DNA of 30,381 bases from assembly GCA_036267755.1 (NCBI GenBank), contig DATAVK010000154.1, positions 1 to 30,381 on the forward strand, in the 5' to 3' direction. The stretch comes from DATAVK01 sp036267755. Its GTDB lineage: Bacteria; Actinomycetota; Actinomycetes; JAFAQI01. The position numbers and the translations under genes were made by a program. Shown one piece after another: positions 9,315 to 16,854 of the stretch. The notes beneath the pieces are model-generated. The model saw only the letters and a program-made list of their open reading frames with translations. It had not been told where the DNA came from and ran no database searches. Each line of letters starts with the position of its first letter. Within the stretch, counting starts at the first letter, position 1.

Positions 9315-9557
9315 ATGACGGTCACGCACACAACGCTCACCTCCCTTATCGACGAGGCCGACCGCGCCTACCAGGAAGCTCGCTGGAAGGTCTGGGACCA
9401 ACTCGCGCCGGGCGAGCCAGTGAATGTCTCGATGCTCACGGACCCTCAGATCTCCGCATTGCGGAACCTCGCGCATGCCGAGGCCGCCGTCGCGACGTAC
9501 CGCGAGTTCATCTACGTCACCAGCCCGCTGCGCTACGACGAGCTGTCCGTGCTGTGA
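9315..9557 (+). CDS. Small hypothetical protein, helical, 80 residues
   Basis: I do not recognise this protein. It is soluble-looking, with two amphipathic helix-like stretches (LIDEADRAYQEARWKVWDQL and ISALRNLAHAEAAVATYREFIY). The second repeats Ala-rich heptads that could form a coiled coil. I chose the ATG at 9315 because GAGGAACGGGG lies just before it; in-frame ATGs at 9267 and 9270 would add 16 residues. The stop overlaps the next gene by GTGA, a strong sign that both are translated. Confidence 0.6.
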   Translation: MTVTHTTLTSLIDEADRAYQEARWKVWDQLAPGEPVNVSMLTDPQISALRNLAHAEAAVATYREFIYVTSPLRYDELSVL

Positions 9558-9820
9558 GTGCCACCGTCACCTCGATGCGACCCACGACCGCAGCGGCGAC
9601 CGTGAGCTACGTCTGCTGTGGCGGTCGGCTGGACCACGTCAAGCTCGACAGTCCCGGGTCCACGCTGTCGTTCACGCACTGCAGCATGTGCGGGGTCACC
9701 CGGTGGTATCGCGGCGATCAGCCGGCGGACCCGGCGCAGGCGTTGGATCTGCCCGAGAAGAAGCCGTCGCCGCTCAGTTGCGGTAGTGATTCAGCCGCGT
9801 CGGGTAGACCGCGAAGCTGA
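9554..9820 (+). CDS. Small hypothetical protein with Cys pairs, possible zinc ribbon
   Basis: The frame starts with GTG at 9554, overlapping the previous stop by 4 bases, and encodes 88 residues. Residues about 19-52 hold Cys-Cys (YVCCGG) and a later CxxC (HCSMCG) about 24 residues on, followed by VTRWYRG, a layout like a zinc ribbon or knuckle. No known family is recognised. The C-terminus overlaps the end of the convergent PPOX gene by 47 bases, so the last 15 residues may be poorly constrained. Its coupled partner has no known role either. Confidence 0.5.
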   Translation: MSATVTSMRPTTAAATVSYVCCGGRLDHVKLDSPGSTLSFTHCSMCGVTRWYRGDQPADPAQALDLPEKKPSPLSCGSDSAASGRPRS

Positions 9821-10169
9821 TCCGTACGTCGGTGGCGGGGCCCTCGAAACTCGCGGCTCCGGTGAACTTGCTGGATAGTCGGTTGATCTGCGCGTCGGCA
9901 CCGGCGGTGCTGCTGGTGGCAGTCCCCTGGATCTCGACGTACTCGTAGGGGTTGTCTCCCGCGTAGACCACGACGGTGATCCGCGGGTCACGCTGCAGGT
10001 TGGTCGGCCAGCGTCGACCTAGCGCGCTGTTGATCCCGACCGTCCCACCGACCAGCTCCTGCCAGACCACGGTGCTGTGCACCGAGCCGTCCGCGTTGAG
10101 CGTGGAGATCACGGCATGGTTCGGGCCGTCCAGCAGGGCGCGCACGGCCGGGTCGTCAATGCTGGCCAT
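9774..10169 (-). CDS. PPOX-class (split-barrel) F420- or FMN-dependent oxidoreductase
   Basis: A 131-residue split beta-barrel protein of the pyridoxamine 5'-phosphate oxidase-like class. It starts MASIDDPAVRALLDGPNHAVISTLNADGSVHSTVVW, which matches the actinobacterial 'TIGR03618-like' F420-dependent group (Rv1155 relatives). GINSALGRRWPTNLQRDPRITVVV supplies the conserved Arg/Lys phosphate contacts, and YVEIQGTATSS follows. Such proteins bind F420 or flavin and reduce small substrates; biliverdin-type tetrapyrroles are one known case. The ATG at 10169 has no clear Shine-Dalgarno. The 3' end overlaps the convergent small gene by 47 bases. The substrate is not deducible. Confidence 0.85.
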   Translation of the reverse strand: MASIDDPAVRALLDGPNHAVISTLNADGSVHSTVVWQELVGGTVGINSALGRRWPTNLQRDPRITVVVYAGDNPYEYVEIQGTATSSTAGADAQINRLSSKFTGAASFEGPATDVRISFAVYPTRLNHYRN

Positions 10170-10247
10170 AACGGCACGGTAACTCGTCAGCGCTCGCTAG
10201 TTCTAGGCGAACGTGGCCGCGGACAACGAGGCCAGAGGATGTGCGCG

Positions 10248-12218
10248 CTAGGAGGACTGGGTCGCGTAGGCGCACAGGTTGCCGCCGGCGATCCCGGTGG
10301 CGTTCGAGAGGCCGACCACAGTGTGCGGTGCGTCGCTGTTCGGTTCCACATCTGAGTCGCTGCCGTCGCCGAGCGCGTCGCCGGAGTTGCTCCCCCACGC
10401 GACGACCGTCCCGACCGAGGTCAGCGCGTACCCGTCACGAGATCCCGCCGCGATCGCGGTCGCGTTGGACAGGTCGCTGACTGCCGCCGCGGTGCTGCTC
10501 ACGCCGCCGGGACCGTCACCGACGCCGAGCTCGGCATGGCTGTTGTTGCCCCACGCCAGGACATTGCCATTCGAGGTGAGCGCGTACCCGTCGTTTGCGC
10601 CGCCGGCCAGCGCCGTGGCGCTGCTCCCGTCGAGCGCGACCGTGACCGGGTCGAAGCTGTACGGCTCGCTGCCGGGGTCGCTTCCGTCCCCGAGCTGCCC
10701 GTCGGCGTTGTTCCCCCAGGCCGAGACCGCTCCGCCCGGCAACAGGGCGTACGCCGCCGTACCGCCAGCAGCGAGGCTCCCCACTCCGACTCCGGAGAGC
10801 TGGGACACCTCCACCGGTACGTCGCTCTGCGTCGTCGTCGTACTCGGGTCCTCGCCCAGCTGGCCGAAGCTGTTGTCGCCCCACGCGTAGACATCGCCAG
10901 ACTCGGTCAGCGCATAGGCGGTATCCGCACCGGCCGCGATCGTGACGACGTCGCTCAACCCGGACACCTGAACCGGCGTGGCCGAGTGTCCGCCGGTGTC
11001 GCCGTTGCCGAGCTGACCGTCGGAGTTGTCGCCCCAGGCGTAGACATCGCCCGAGGCGGTCAGCGCGTAGCCGTTGCCATCGTCACCGCCGATGGCCGAG
11101 ACCACCGTCCCTGGAACATCGACCTTGACCGGAACGTCACTGACGGGTTCCGCGTTGGCGCTCTGACCGTCACCGAGCTCGCCCGACTGGTTGGTTCCCC
11201 ACGCGTACGCCGCTCCGCCGGTCACGGCGTACCCGTTGGATCCGCCCGCCCCGATCGTCGTGACGTTGGAAAGTCCGGACACCGGAACGGGTACGTCGCT
11301 GGACCCGGTCACACCCTGCCCGTTGCCCAGTGCACCGGAGGAGTTGTCCCCCCAGGCCACCGCACAGGTGCCGGTGCAGGGTGTCGGAGTAGGCGTGGGC
11401 GTGGGAGTAGGCGTCGGCGTGGGAGTAGGCGTCGGAGTCGGGGTCGGCGTCGGAGTCGGAGTCGGGGTCGGCGTCGGAGTTGGCGTCGGAGTCGGTGTCG
11501 GAGTGGGCGTTGGCGTCGGCGTCGGCGTCGGCGTCGGGCTGGGCGTCGGCGTCACGGGCTTCGCGAGCTTGCGCGGGCAACTGCTGCCGTTCCCCAGCGA
11601 GCCCTGCCCGCTGCGGTAGTGGGTGATGATCTCCTTGGCCTTGCCGTCCACCGGGCTGCCGTGAGTCGGGCGCAGCCACACCAGCTCCACCACGACCCGG
11701 TAGCCGGAGGCGCTGTGACTCAGCGACTTGTTCGTCACCTGCGTGGTCGAACGCACCTTTCCGGCGAACGGCGTCAGTGCAGGCTTCTTACCCTTGCCGT
11801 AGTGCATCTCCTTGATCAGTTCCGTGTATTTCCAGGTGTTCCACCAGGGACCGTTCTTGCCCTGGTAGAGCTCGTAGAACGCGACGTTCTGGCCGGGCCA
11901 GCCATGCTGATGCCAGTAGGCGCGCATCGCTGCCTGCGGCATCGCCGACTTCGGCATCCCGAAGCCGGTCCACACCAACGTCTTCGGGTCGTACGTGCAG
12001 GTCCACTCGGCCTGAGTCTTCGCGGTGTTGGGGATGACGTATCGGCCGGTCTTGCCCGAGACCTTCGCGGCCGCTGGGCGGTGGGGGCCGGAAGCCGCTG
12101 ACGGGGCCGTCGTGCCGCCGTTCCGGTCGATCGACGCCAGGGTCCTCGACAACGGCAGGCCGCCGATCATGGCGAGCAGGACAGCGCCGCACAGCAGCGG
12201 GCGGAACCACCGCCTCAC
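10248..12218 (-). CDS. Secreted RCC1-repeat beta-propeller protein with Thr-Pro stalk
   Basis: The 656-residue product begins with a signal peptide or anchor (MRRWFRPLLCGAVLLAMIGG). Residues about 50-220 form an unknown Trp-rich domain (WTCTYDPKTLVWTGFGMPKS, WHQHGWPGQNVAFYELY, WWNTWKY). A stalk of 29 Xaa-Pro dipeptides, all Thr-Pro but one Ser-Pro, covers residues 223-280. Seven RCC1-type repeats follow, each with an AWGxN...G.LG core, which would close one seven-bladed propeller. RCC1 domains usually bind proteins or chromatin; secreted bacterial forms are poorly understood. The GTG at 12218 lies 19 bases after the stop of the predicted pseudokinase, with GAGTGAGG upstream, so the two form an operon. 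It probably acts outside the membrane, in or on the cell wall. Confidence 0.85.
   Translation of the reverse strand: MRRWFRPLLCGAVLLAMIGGLPLSRTLASIDRNGGTTAPSAASGPHRPAAAKVSGKTGRYVIPNTAKTQAEWTCTYDPKTLVWTGFGMPKSAMPQAAMRAYWHQHGWPGQNVAFYELYQGKNGPWWNTWKYTELIKEMHYGKGKKPALTPFAGKVRSTTQVTNKSLSHSASGYRVVVELVWLRPTHGSPVDGKAKEIITHYRSGQGSLGNGSSCPRKLAKPVTPTPSPTPTPTPTPTPTPTPTPTPTPTPTPTPTPTPTPTPTPTPTPTPTPTPTPTPTPCTGTCAVAWGDNSSGALGNGQGVTGSSDVPVPVSGLSNVTTIGAGGSNGYAVTGGAAYAWGTNQSGELGDGQSANAEPVSDVPVKVDVPGTVVSAIGGDDGNGYALTASGDVYAWGDNSDGQLGNGDTGGHSATPVQVSGLSDVVTIAAGADTAYALTESGDVYAWGDNSFGQLGEDPSTTTTQSDVPVEVSQLSGVGVGSLAAGGTAAYALLPGGAVSAWGNNADGQLGDGSDPGSEPYSFDPVTVALDGSSATALAGGANDGYALTSNGNVLAWGNNSHAELGVGDGPGGVSSTAAAVSDLSNATAIAAGSRDGYALTSVGTVVAWGSNSGDALGDGSDSDVEPNSDAPHTVVGLSNATGIAGGNLCAYATQSS
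11379..11552 (-). repeat. Low-complexity Thr-Pro coding repeat (29 dipeptides)
   Basis: 174 bases encode 29 consecutive Xaa-Pro dipeptides. On the plus strand they appear as degenerate GGNGTN hexanucleotides with runs of two to four G. Third-position variation means it is an old or selected protein repeat more than a pure DNA satellite. Confidence 0.9.
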
Positions 12219-12237
12219 GTCGTCACCTCACTCGGGG

Positions 12238-14001
12238 TCACGGGGGCGGACCGAACGTTGGTGTCGGCACGACCTTGTGGGTCGGGGTGGGGGTCGGCTT
12301 TGGCTTTGGCGCCGGCGGCTGCGGCCGCGGCGCGGGCGGCGGGGTGTTAACGGTCGGCGGTTGGATGACCGGGGGCGCAGGGCGATGGCGCAGCCTGACC
12401 GGGCCGGTGGTGCCGGAGCCGCATTCGCCGTTCTTCGTCGCGCTCTCGCTGACCACGGCGCGATAGGTGCCGAAGTGCGGTGCCGTGAAGGAGCTGCCGG
12501 TGGCCGCCACTGTCCCGGATCCGACCGTCACCCAGCTGCCCGCTTCGCTGCGCTGGAGCACGTAGGGTGCCGCGCGGCAAGCAGACTGCGACGAGGCCAC
12601 GGCAAGCGTGACCAGCAGTGAACCGCGGCCGTGACCGGTCAGCTGAGCCGTCCGTGACCAGGAGCTCAGGGCGACCGGCAGCCCGTTCGACAGTCCCGTC
12701 GTACCGTCGTCGCTTTCGGTCACCACGACGACGTACGGGCCCGACTTGGCGTAGGTGTGGCTCACCTGACCGGACCTGGTCGCCTGGGCGTGTCCATCGC
12801 CGAAGTCCCAGTGCAGCCGGGTTCCGGCCGGCAAGGTGCCCCCGTGGTCGGTGAACTGGCAGGTGTAGCCGAGGCAGGTCGAGCGCAGCGGCGGAGCGAC
12901 CGACACCACTTTCGGTAGTGAGACGGGCAGCACCTGGGGACGCGGGGGACTGCTAGCCGCGGCGCTCGAGGAGTGCATCGCCTTGTAGGCACCCGTCGCC
13001 GCAAGCGCGACGACAGCCACGACCAGCAGGGCGAGTCCCGACCGCCGCCAGGGACGACCCTTCCGATACCCACTGGCCTGTCCCGGGCCGCCATCGGCCG
13101 GGTCGCCGGCGGCGAGCTCGGTGGCGGCCTGCGGCTCGGAGCGGGGCACGGGTACCCGCACCCAGCGCCAGATCGTGCGGGCCCCGGGTACGTCGGCCAG
13201 CGCGGCACGGAACTCTTCCATGCTCGCGTAGCGAGCCCTCGAGGTGTCGGAGAGCGCCTTGTGCAGCACCAGCTTCAGCTCGACCGACGGCCCCGAAGCG
13301 CGCATCGCGGTGGTCGAGAAATCGACGGATCCGCCGGACAGCATCGTGGCCACTGTCGCCGCCAGGCCGTAGATGTCCGTCGACGGCGATGAGCTGCCAC
13401 CGTTACGGACCTCCGGCGCGACGAACGCCGCGTCGCTGGCCGACCGGCGAGCCGACCGCTCGTAGTCCGGTGCCAGCAACGCCGGAACGAAGTCCGCCAG
13501 CTGCGGATGCCCGAACCGCGACATCAGTACGTTCGCGGGCTTGACGGCTCGGTGGACCACGCCGGCCTCGTGTGCTGACTGCAGCGCGGCGGCGAGCTCC
13601 AGCGCGATCGCGAGAATCTCTCCGTTCGGGAGCCTGCCGCCGCGTTCCAACCGTGACGACAGTGAGCCCCCGGCCATCAACTCGGAGACCAGGTACGGCG
13701 CACCGTTGGGCAAGACACCGCCGTCGAGGACTGTGACGATCTGCGCGCGCTCGGACAAGCCGCGAAGCCGGTCGCATTCAACGGCGTACCGCACGGCCCA
13801 GTCAGGGGATGGCCGGGTCGTCTCGAAGACCTTAATCGCCACGACTCGGTGGGATCCGGGCTTGCGGGCTCGATAGACCGTGCCGAAGCCGCCTCGCCCC
13901 ACGACCTCGAATGCGGCGTAGCCGTCGAAGTCCAGAGCCAGGCATGGGGTATCGGCAGTGTCGCCCGCATGCGCGCGCGCCCCCACCCTTACCTCGACCA
14001 C
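12238..14001 (-). CDS. Membrane protein with predicted inactive Ser/Thr kinase (pseudokinase) and extracellular PKD domain
   Basis: 587 residues. The cytoplasmic kinase-fold domain (about 28-275) has the glycine loop GRGGFGTVY (35-43), VAIK Lys57, a probable alpha-C Glu75, and APE (195-197). The catalytic loop reads HRAVKPAN (150-157), with Ala152 encoded by GCC instead of the catalytic Asp. The DFG motif is DFV (170-172). Phosphotransfer should therefore be absent or very weak, while Lys57, Asn157 and Asp170 could still bind nucleotide. One membrane helix lies at about 321-338. Outside is a PKD domain with WDFGDG and VSHTY (about 385-425), a second Cys-containing beta domain, and a Pro-rich tail. 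The RCC1 propeller gene follows 19 bases later. The start is GTG at 14001 after GAGGGG. A scaffold or sensor role is inference. Confidence 0.88.
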   Translation of the reverse strand: MVEVRVGARAHAGDTADTPCLALDFDGYAAFEVVGRGGFGTVYRARKPGSHRVVAIKVFETTRPSPDWAVRYAVECDRLRGLSERAQIVTVLDGGVLPNGAPYLVSELMAGGSLSSRLERGGRLPNGEILAIALELAAALQSAHEAGVVHRAVKPANVLMSRFGHPQLADFVPALLAPDYERSARRSASDAAFVAPEVRNGGSSSPSTDIYGLAATVATMLSGGSVDFSTTAMRASGPSVELKLVLHKALSDTSRARYASMEEFRAALADVPGARTIWRWVRVPVPRSEPQAATELAAGDPADGGPGQASGYRKGRPWRRSGLALLVVAVVALAATGAYKAMHSSSAAASSPPRPQVLPVSLPKVVSVAPPLRSTCLGYTCQFTDHGGTLPAGTRLHWDFGDGHAQATRSGQVSHTYAKSGPYVVVVTESDDGTTGLSNGLPVALSSWSRTAQLTGHGRGSLLVTLAVASSQSACRAAPYVLQRSEAGSWVTVGSGTVAATGSSFTAPHFGTYRAVVSESATKNGECGSGTTGPVRLRHRPAPPVIQPPTVNTPPPAPRPQPPAPKPKPTPTPTHKVVPTPTFGPPP

Positions 14002-14115
14002 AAGCGCTGCCCCTCACCTGGATCTTTCCGCACAACATAGTGGGGCGAATGGGGTTCTGTGACCGTTACTGAAGATTTCCTGTGAGCACTCGGACACCGC
14101 CCGTCGGACAGCCTC

Positions 14116-14144
14116 ATACCGGACCAATACCGGGCCAATACGGG
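14116..14144. promoter_or_regulatory. 11-bp tandem repeat before the VOC gene
   Basis: ATACCGGACCA (14116-14126), ATACCGGGCCA (14127-14137) and a partial ATACGGG (14138-14144) stand in direct tandem, about one helical turn apart, in the 183-base divergent space between the pseudokinase (14001) and VOC (14185) genes. This phasing fits cooperative binding of a regulator on one DNA face; that is inference. Confidence 0.35.
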
Positions 14145-14184
14145 AGATCAGAGAGGCGAGGAATGGTCGGAGGACCGTGACATC

Positions 14185-14664
14185 GTGGCGGCTTCACCCA
14201 GGGAGTTGTGGATGGCCGTTGTCCCGCAGATCACCATCGACTGCATCGAACCCGCCCGCCTGGTGCCGTTCTGGTGCACGGCGTTGGGGTACATCGTCGA
14301 GCCCCCTCCCGGCGGCCACGACAGCTGGAACGAGTACTGGCGCAGCATCGGTATCCCGGAGCACGAGCTGCCGCCGGACGATGACGACGTCCACGACTCG
14401 ATCGTCGATCCTGACGGGGTCGGGCCGCGGATCTGGTTCCAGGCCGTGCCCGAGCCGAAGGTGGTGAAGAACCGGCTGCACCTCGACCTGAAGATCGCCG
14501 ACCGGACTCAGCCGAAGGTCGACCGCCAGCCGAAGGTCGATGGCAAGGCCGCTGAGCTCGTCGCCGCGGGCGCCACGCTGCTGAGACAGCTGCAGTTCGA
14601 GGATTCGGAGTACTACGGCGTCGTCATGCAGGATCCCGAGGGCAACGAGTTCTGCGTCAGTTAG
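14185..14664 (+). CDS. VOC superfamily (glyoxalase/bleomycin resistance-like) protein
   Basis: A 159-residue vicinal-oxygen-chelate fold protein. VPQITIDCIEPARLVPFWCTALGYIVE (from residue 13) is the usual first beta-alpha unit, DPDGVGPRIWFQAVPEPKVVKNRLHLDL the middle part with the metal-type HLDL, and GVVMQDPEGNEFCVS the typical end. The subgroup (Glyoxalase_6-like) is common in actinomycetes, with mostly unknown substrates. The GTG at 14185 has GGAGGA at 14169-14174; the ATG at 14212, where the conserved fold begins, is an equally fair start with GGGAG close by. It is convergent with the HDAC-family gene, whose end overlaps by 4 bases (14661-14664). Cytoplasmic; specific reaction unknown. 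Confidence 0.8.
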   Translation: MAASPRELWMAVVPQITIDCIEPARLVPFWCTALGYIVEPPPGGHDSWNEYWRSIGIPEHELPPDDDDVHDSIVDPDGVGPRIWFQAVPEPKVVKNRLHLDLKIADRTQPKVDRQPKVDGKAAELVAAGATLLRQLQFEDSEYYGVVMQDPEGNEFCVS

Positions 14665-15722
14665 GCGTCAAGGCCGGCGAGAACGCTCACCACGAGACCA
14701 CCAATCGCCCCGAGGTCGTAACCGCCTTCCTGGACGGCGACGCACCGACCCAGCGCCCGGATCATCCGGCCGGCCTCGGCGAACCCCTCGGCCGTCACGC
14801 GCAACGGGCTCTCCGGATCGCCAGCCGCCGCGTCCACGCCGAGTGACAGCACCACGGCATCCGGACGGTACGCCGATACCCGCTCACAGATGACGTCGAT
14901 CGCCGCGAGCCAAGCGTCGTCGCCCGCACCGGGCGGGAGCGGGCGGTTCAGCGTCGTACCGATGCCCTCGCCTCGACCCGTCTCGTCCGCGAACCCCACC
15001 ACGTGGGGGAACCAGCCGGCGCCTGGATCGACATGTAGCGAGGCGTAGAAGACGTCGGACCTGTCATAGAACAGCGACTGCGTGCCGTTGCCGTGGTGGG
15101 CGTCGATGTCGATGACGGCCACCTGCGCCATCCCGGCGGCGCGCAAACCGGCGACAGCGACAGCGGCGTTGTTGAGGTAGCAGGACCCGCCGAAGCTGCC
15201 GCGCGTCGCATGGTGACCGGGCGGCCGGCACAGGGCATACGCCGCCGGCAAGCCATCGATCACCAGGTCGACCGCAGTCAGCGCCACGTCGACGGCAGCC
15301 CGCGCGGCCTCCCAGGTGCCCGGACCGACCAGCGTCATCGTGTCGTAGCAGTAGGCGCCGGCCCGGGCGTGGACTGCGACCGGCTCGCGCAGTGGAAGCC
15401 CGCAGCGCATCTCCGGCATCGGCACGAAGTACGGCACGACCCGGTCCTGTCCGGGGTCGTCGAGCAAGCCGGAGGACTCCCAGTCGTGCCAGGCGTTGCG
15501 CAGGTAGTGGAGCAGCTCGGGAGCGTGCACCGAGGCGAGCACGTCGTCGCCGTGCGGCTCGGCGTTCACCTGGGGCGCTCCAGCTGCGATGGTTGCGTCG
15601 CGGATCACGTCGACTCGCTCGGCGACCTCGGTGCCCGGCGTCCGGACTCCGACCCAGATCTCGGCGCTCGGATCGTGACGGCGACACTCGTCGCTGCTCA
15701 CGATCGGGATCCCGAGAACCAT
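14661..15722 (-). CDS. Histone deacetylase / acetylpolyamine amidohydrolase family zinc hydrolase
   Basis: 353 residues, full length for the bacterial arginase-deacetylase fold. All catalytic positions are visible: the twin His170-His171 in PPGHHA, zinc ligands Asp207 and His209 in DIDAHHGNG, zinc ligand Asp297 in SLGVDAAAGDPE, and Tyr335 in QEGGYDLG. It should remove an acyl group from an amine, with acetylated polyamines or similar small amides the usual bacterial substrates. The ATG at 15722 follows GGGAGGA. An in-frame extension upstream would read through the divergent aminopeptidase gene and is rejected. It shares a 34-base divergent promoter space with that gene, which suggests common control. 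Confidence 0.9.
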   Translation of the reverse strand: MVLGIPIVSSDECRRHDPSAEIWVGVRTPGTEVAERVDVIRDATIAAGAPQVNAEPHGDDVLASVHAPELLHYLRNAWHDWESSGLLDDPGQDRVVPYFVPMPEMRCGLPLREPVAVHARAGAYCYDTMTLVGPGTWEAARAAVDVALTAVDLVIDGLPAAYALCRPPGHHATRGSFGGSCYLNNAAVAVAGLRAAGMAQVAVIDIDAHHGNGTQSLFYDRSDVFYASLHVDPGAGWFPHVVGFADETGRGEGIGTTLNRPLPPGAGDDAWLAAIDVICERVSAYRPDAVVLSLGVDAAAGDPESPLRVTAEGFAEAGRMIRALGRCVAVQEGGYDLGAIGGLVVSVLAGLDA

Positions 15723-15756
15723 GGCCAATCCTCCCTGCTGACGGCATGCTGTCACG

Positions 15757-16854
15757 GTGCGCGTTGCTGACTTGGGAATCAGTATCGGACTGCTTCCGAG
15801 CGGCCCGACCAACTCCGTCCTCGACATCGACGGTGTCGGCTTCGGGCACACCACGATCTGGCGTGACGACCCACCGCCTCCGGACGGCGAAGGTATCGCC
15901 CGCACGGGAGTCACGGTCCTCGACTTCGGCGGCAACCCGTGGCGGCGGCCGATCCCGGCGGGCGGCGCGGTGCTGAACGGCTGCGGCGAGTGCACCGGCT
16001 TCGTGGCCATCCGCGAGCTGGGCATTATCGAGTCGCCGATCTTCCTGACCTCGACGATGCAGGTCGGCCGGGTGTTCGACGCGGCGGTGCAGATCATGAT
16101 CTCCGAGGAGCCGGCAATCGGCATCGAGGACGTGACCGTGCCGGTCGTCGCGGAATGCGACGACAGCTTCCTGTCCGACCCGCGCACGATCCGGCTCACC
16201 GTCGACGACGTCCGCGCCGCGGTCACCGAGGCGCGCGCCTGTGCTGGCGGCACCCGCTTCGCTGAAGGCGCGGTCGGCGGCGGGACCGGGATGAGCGCGC
16301 TCGGCTACAAGGGCGGGATCGGTACGGCGTCGAGGATCCTGCCCGACGGTCATGTGGTGGCGATCCTCACGATGACCAACTTCGGTGACCGCCGCCGGCT
16401 CACCGTCGGCGGTCTCCCGGTCGGGCGGATGCTTCCCGATCCCGACGAGCAGGAGGCGCCGGAGCGCCCGGCCGGCTCCTGCATCGTCGTCGTCGTCACC
16501 GACGGACTGATCGACTCGGCCGGCTGCGAGCGGCTCGCCCGGCGTGCCGGCCTCGGCCTGGCCCGCCTCGGGAGCACCGCCTCGCACGGCTCGGGAGAGA
16601 TCTTCCTGGCCTGCGCGACCGGGCTGCGCGCCGAACGCAACGAGTCGCCGACCGGCGTACCGGTCGTCGGAACGGCGCTCGACCCATACTTCGCCGCTGT
16701 CGTCGAAGCGACCGAAGAGGCGGCCCTGAACAGCATGCTCGCCGCTCCGACGGTTGTCGGGCGGGACGGCAACACCTCACACGCACTGCCGGGTGCCGAG
16801 GTGCGCCGGCTGCTCGAGCAGGCCGGGCTGACGGCAGGCGAGGGTCGTGGCTGA
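15757..16854 (+). CDS. P1 (S58/DmpA) family self-processing aminopeptidase
   Basis: 365 residues of the DmpA/BapA N-terminal-nucleophile fold. The precursor should cleave itself between Gly240 and Ser241 in PAGSCIVVVVTDG, making Ser241 the nucleophile of the beta chain. GAVGGGTGMSALGYKGGIGTASR (171-193) and the later HGSGEIFLA match the family, the Ser-Gly-Glu in the latter corresponding to the catalytic Ser/Glu of BapA. Family enzymes release N-terminal D-, L- or beta-amino acids from amides and small peptides. The GTG at 15757 directly precedes the conserved RVADLGI; no Shine-Dalgarno is evident, so the transcript may be leaderless. Its stop lies 8 bases inside the following CocE gene, so the two form an operon. 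Confidence 0.9.
   Translation: MRVADLGISIGLLPSGPTNSVLDIDGVGFGHTTIWRDDPPPPDGEGIARTGVTVLDFGGNPWRRPIPAGGAVLNGCGECTGFVAIRELGIIESPIFLTSTMQVGRVFDAAVQIMISEEPAIGIEDVTVPVVAECDDSFLSDPRTIRLTVDDVRAAVTEARACAGGTRFAEGAVGGGTGMSALGYKGGIGTASRILPDGHVVAILTMTNFGDRRRLTVGGLPVGRMLPDPDEQEAPERPAGSCIVVVVTDGLIDSAGCERLARRAGLGLARLGSTASHGSGEIFLACATGLRAERNESPTGVPVVGTALDPYFAAVVEATEEAALNSMLAAPTVVGRDGNTSHALPGAEVRRLLEQAGLTAGEGRG

Noticed and set aside
11379..11552. Possible CRISPR or tandem-repeat array
   Set aside because: The periodic unit is 6 bases and encodes Thr-Pro in frame. There are no spacers or cas genes.
14661..15722. Chromatin-type histone deacetylase role
   Set aside because: The fold is right, but bacterial members act mainly on small acylated amines. 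Nothing nearby points to DNA-bound proteins.
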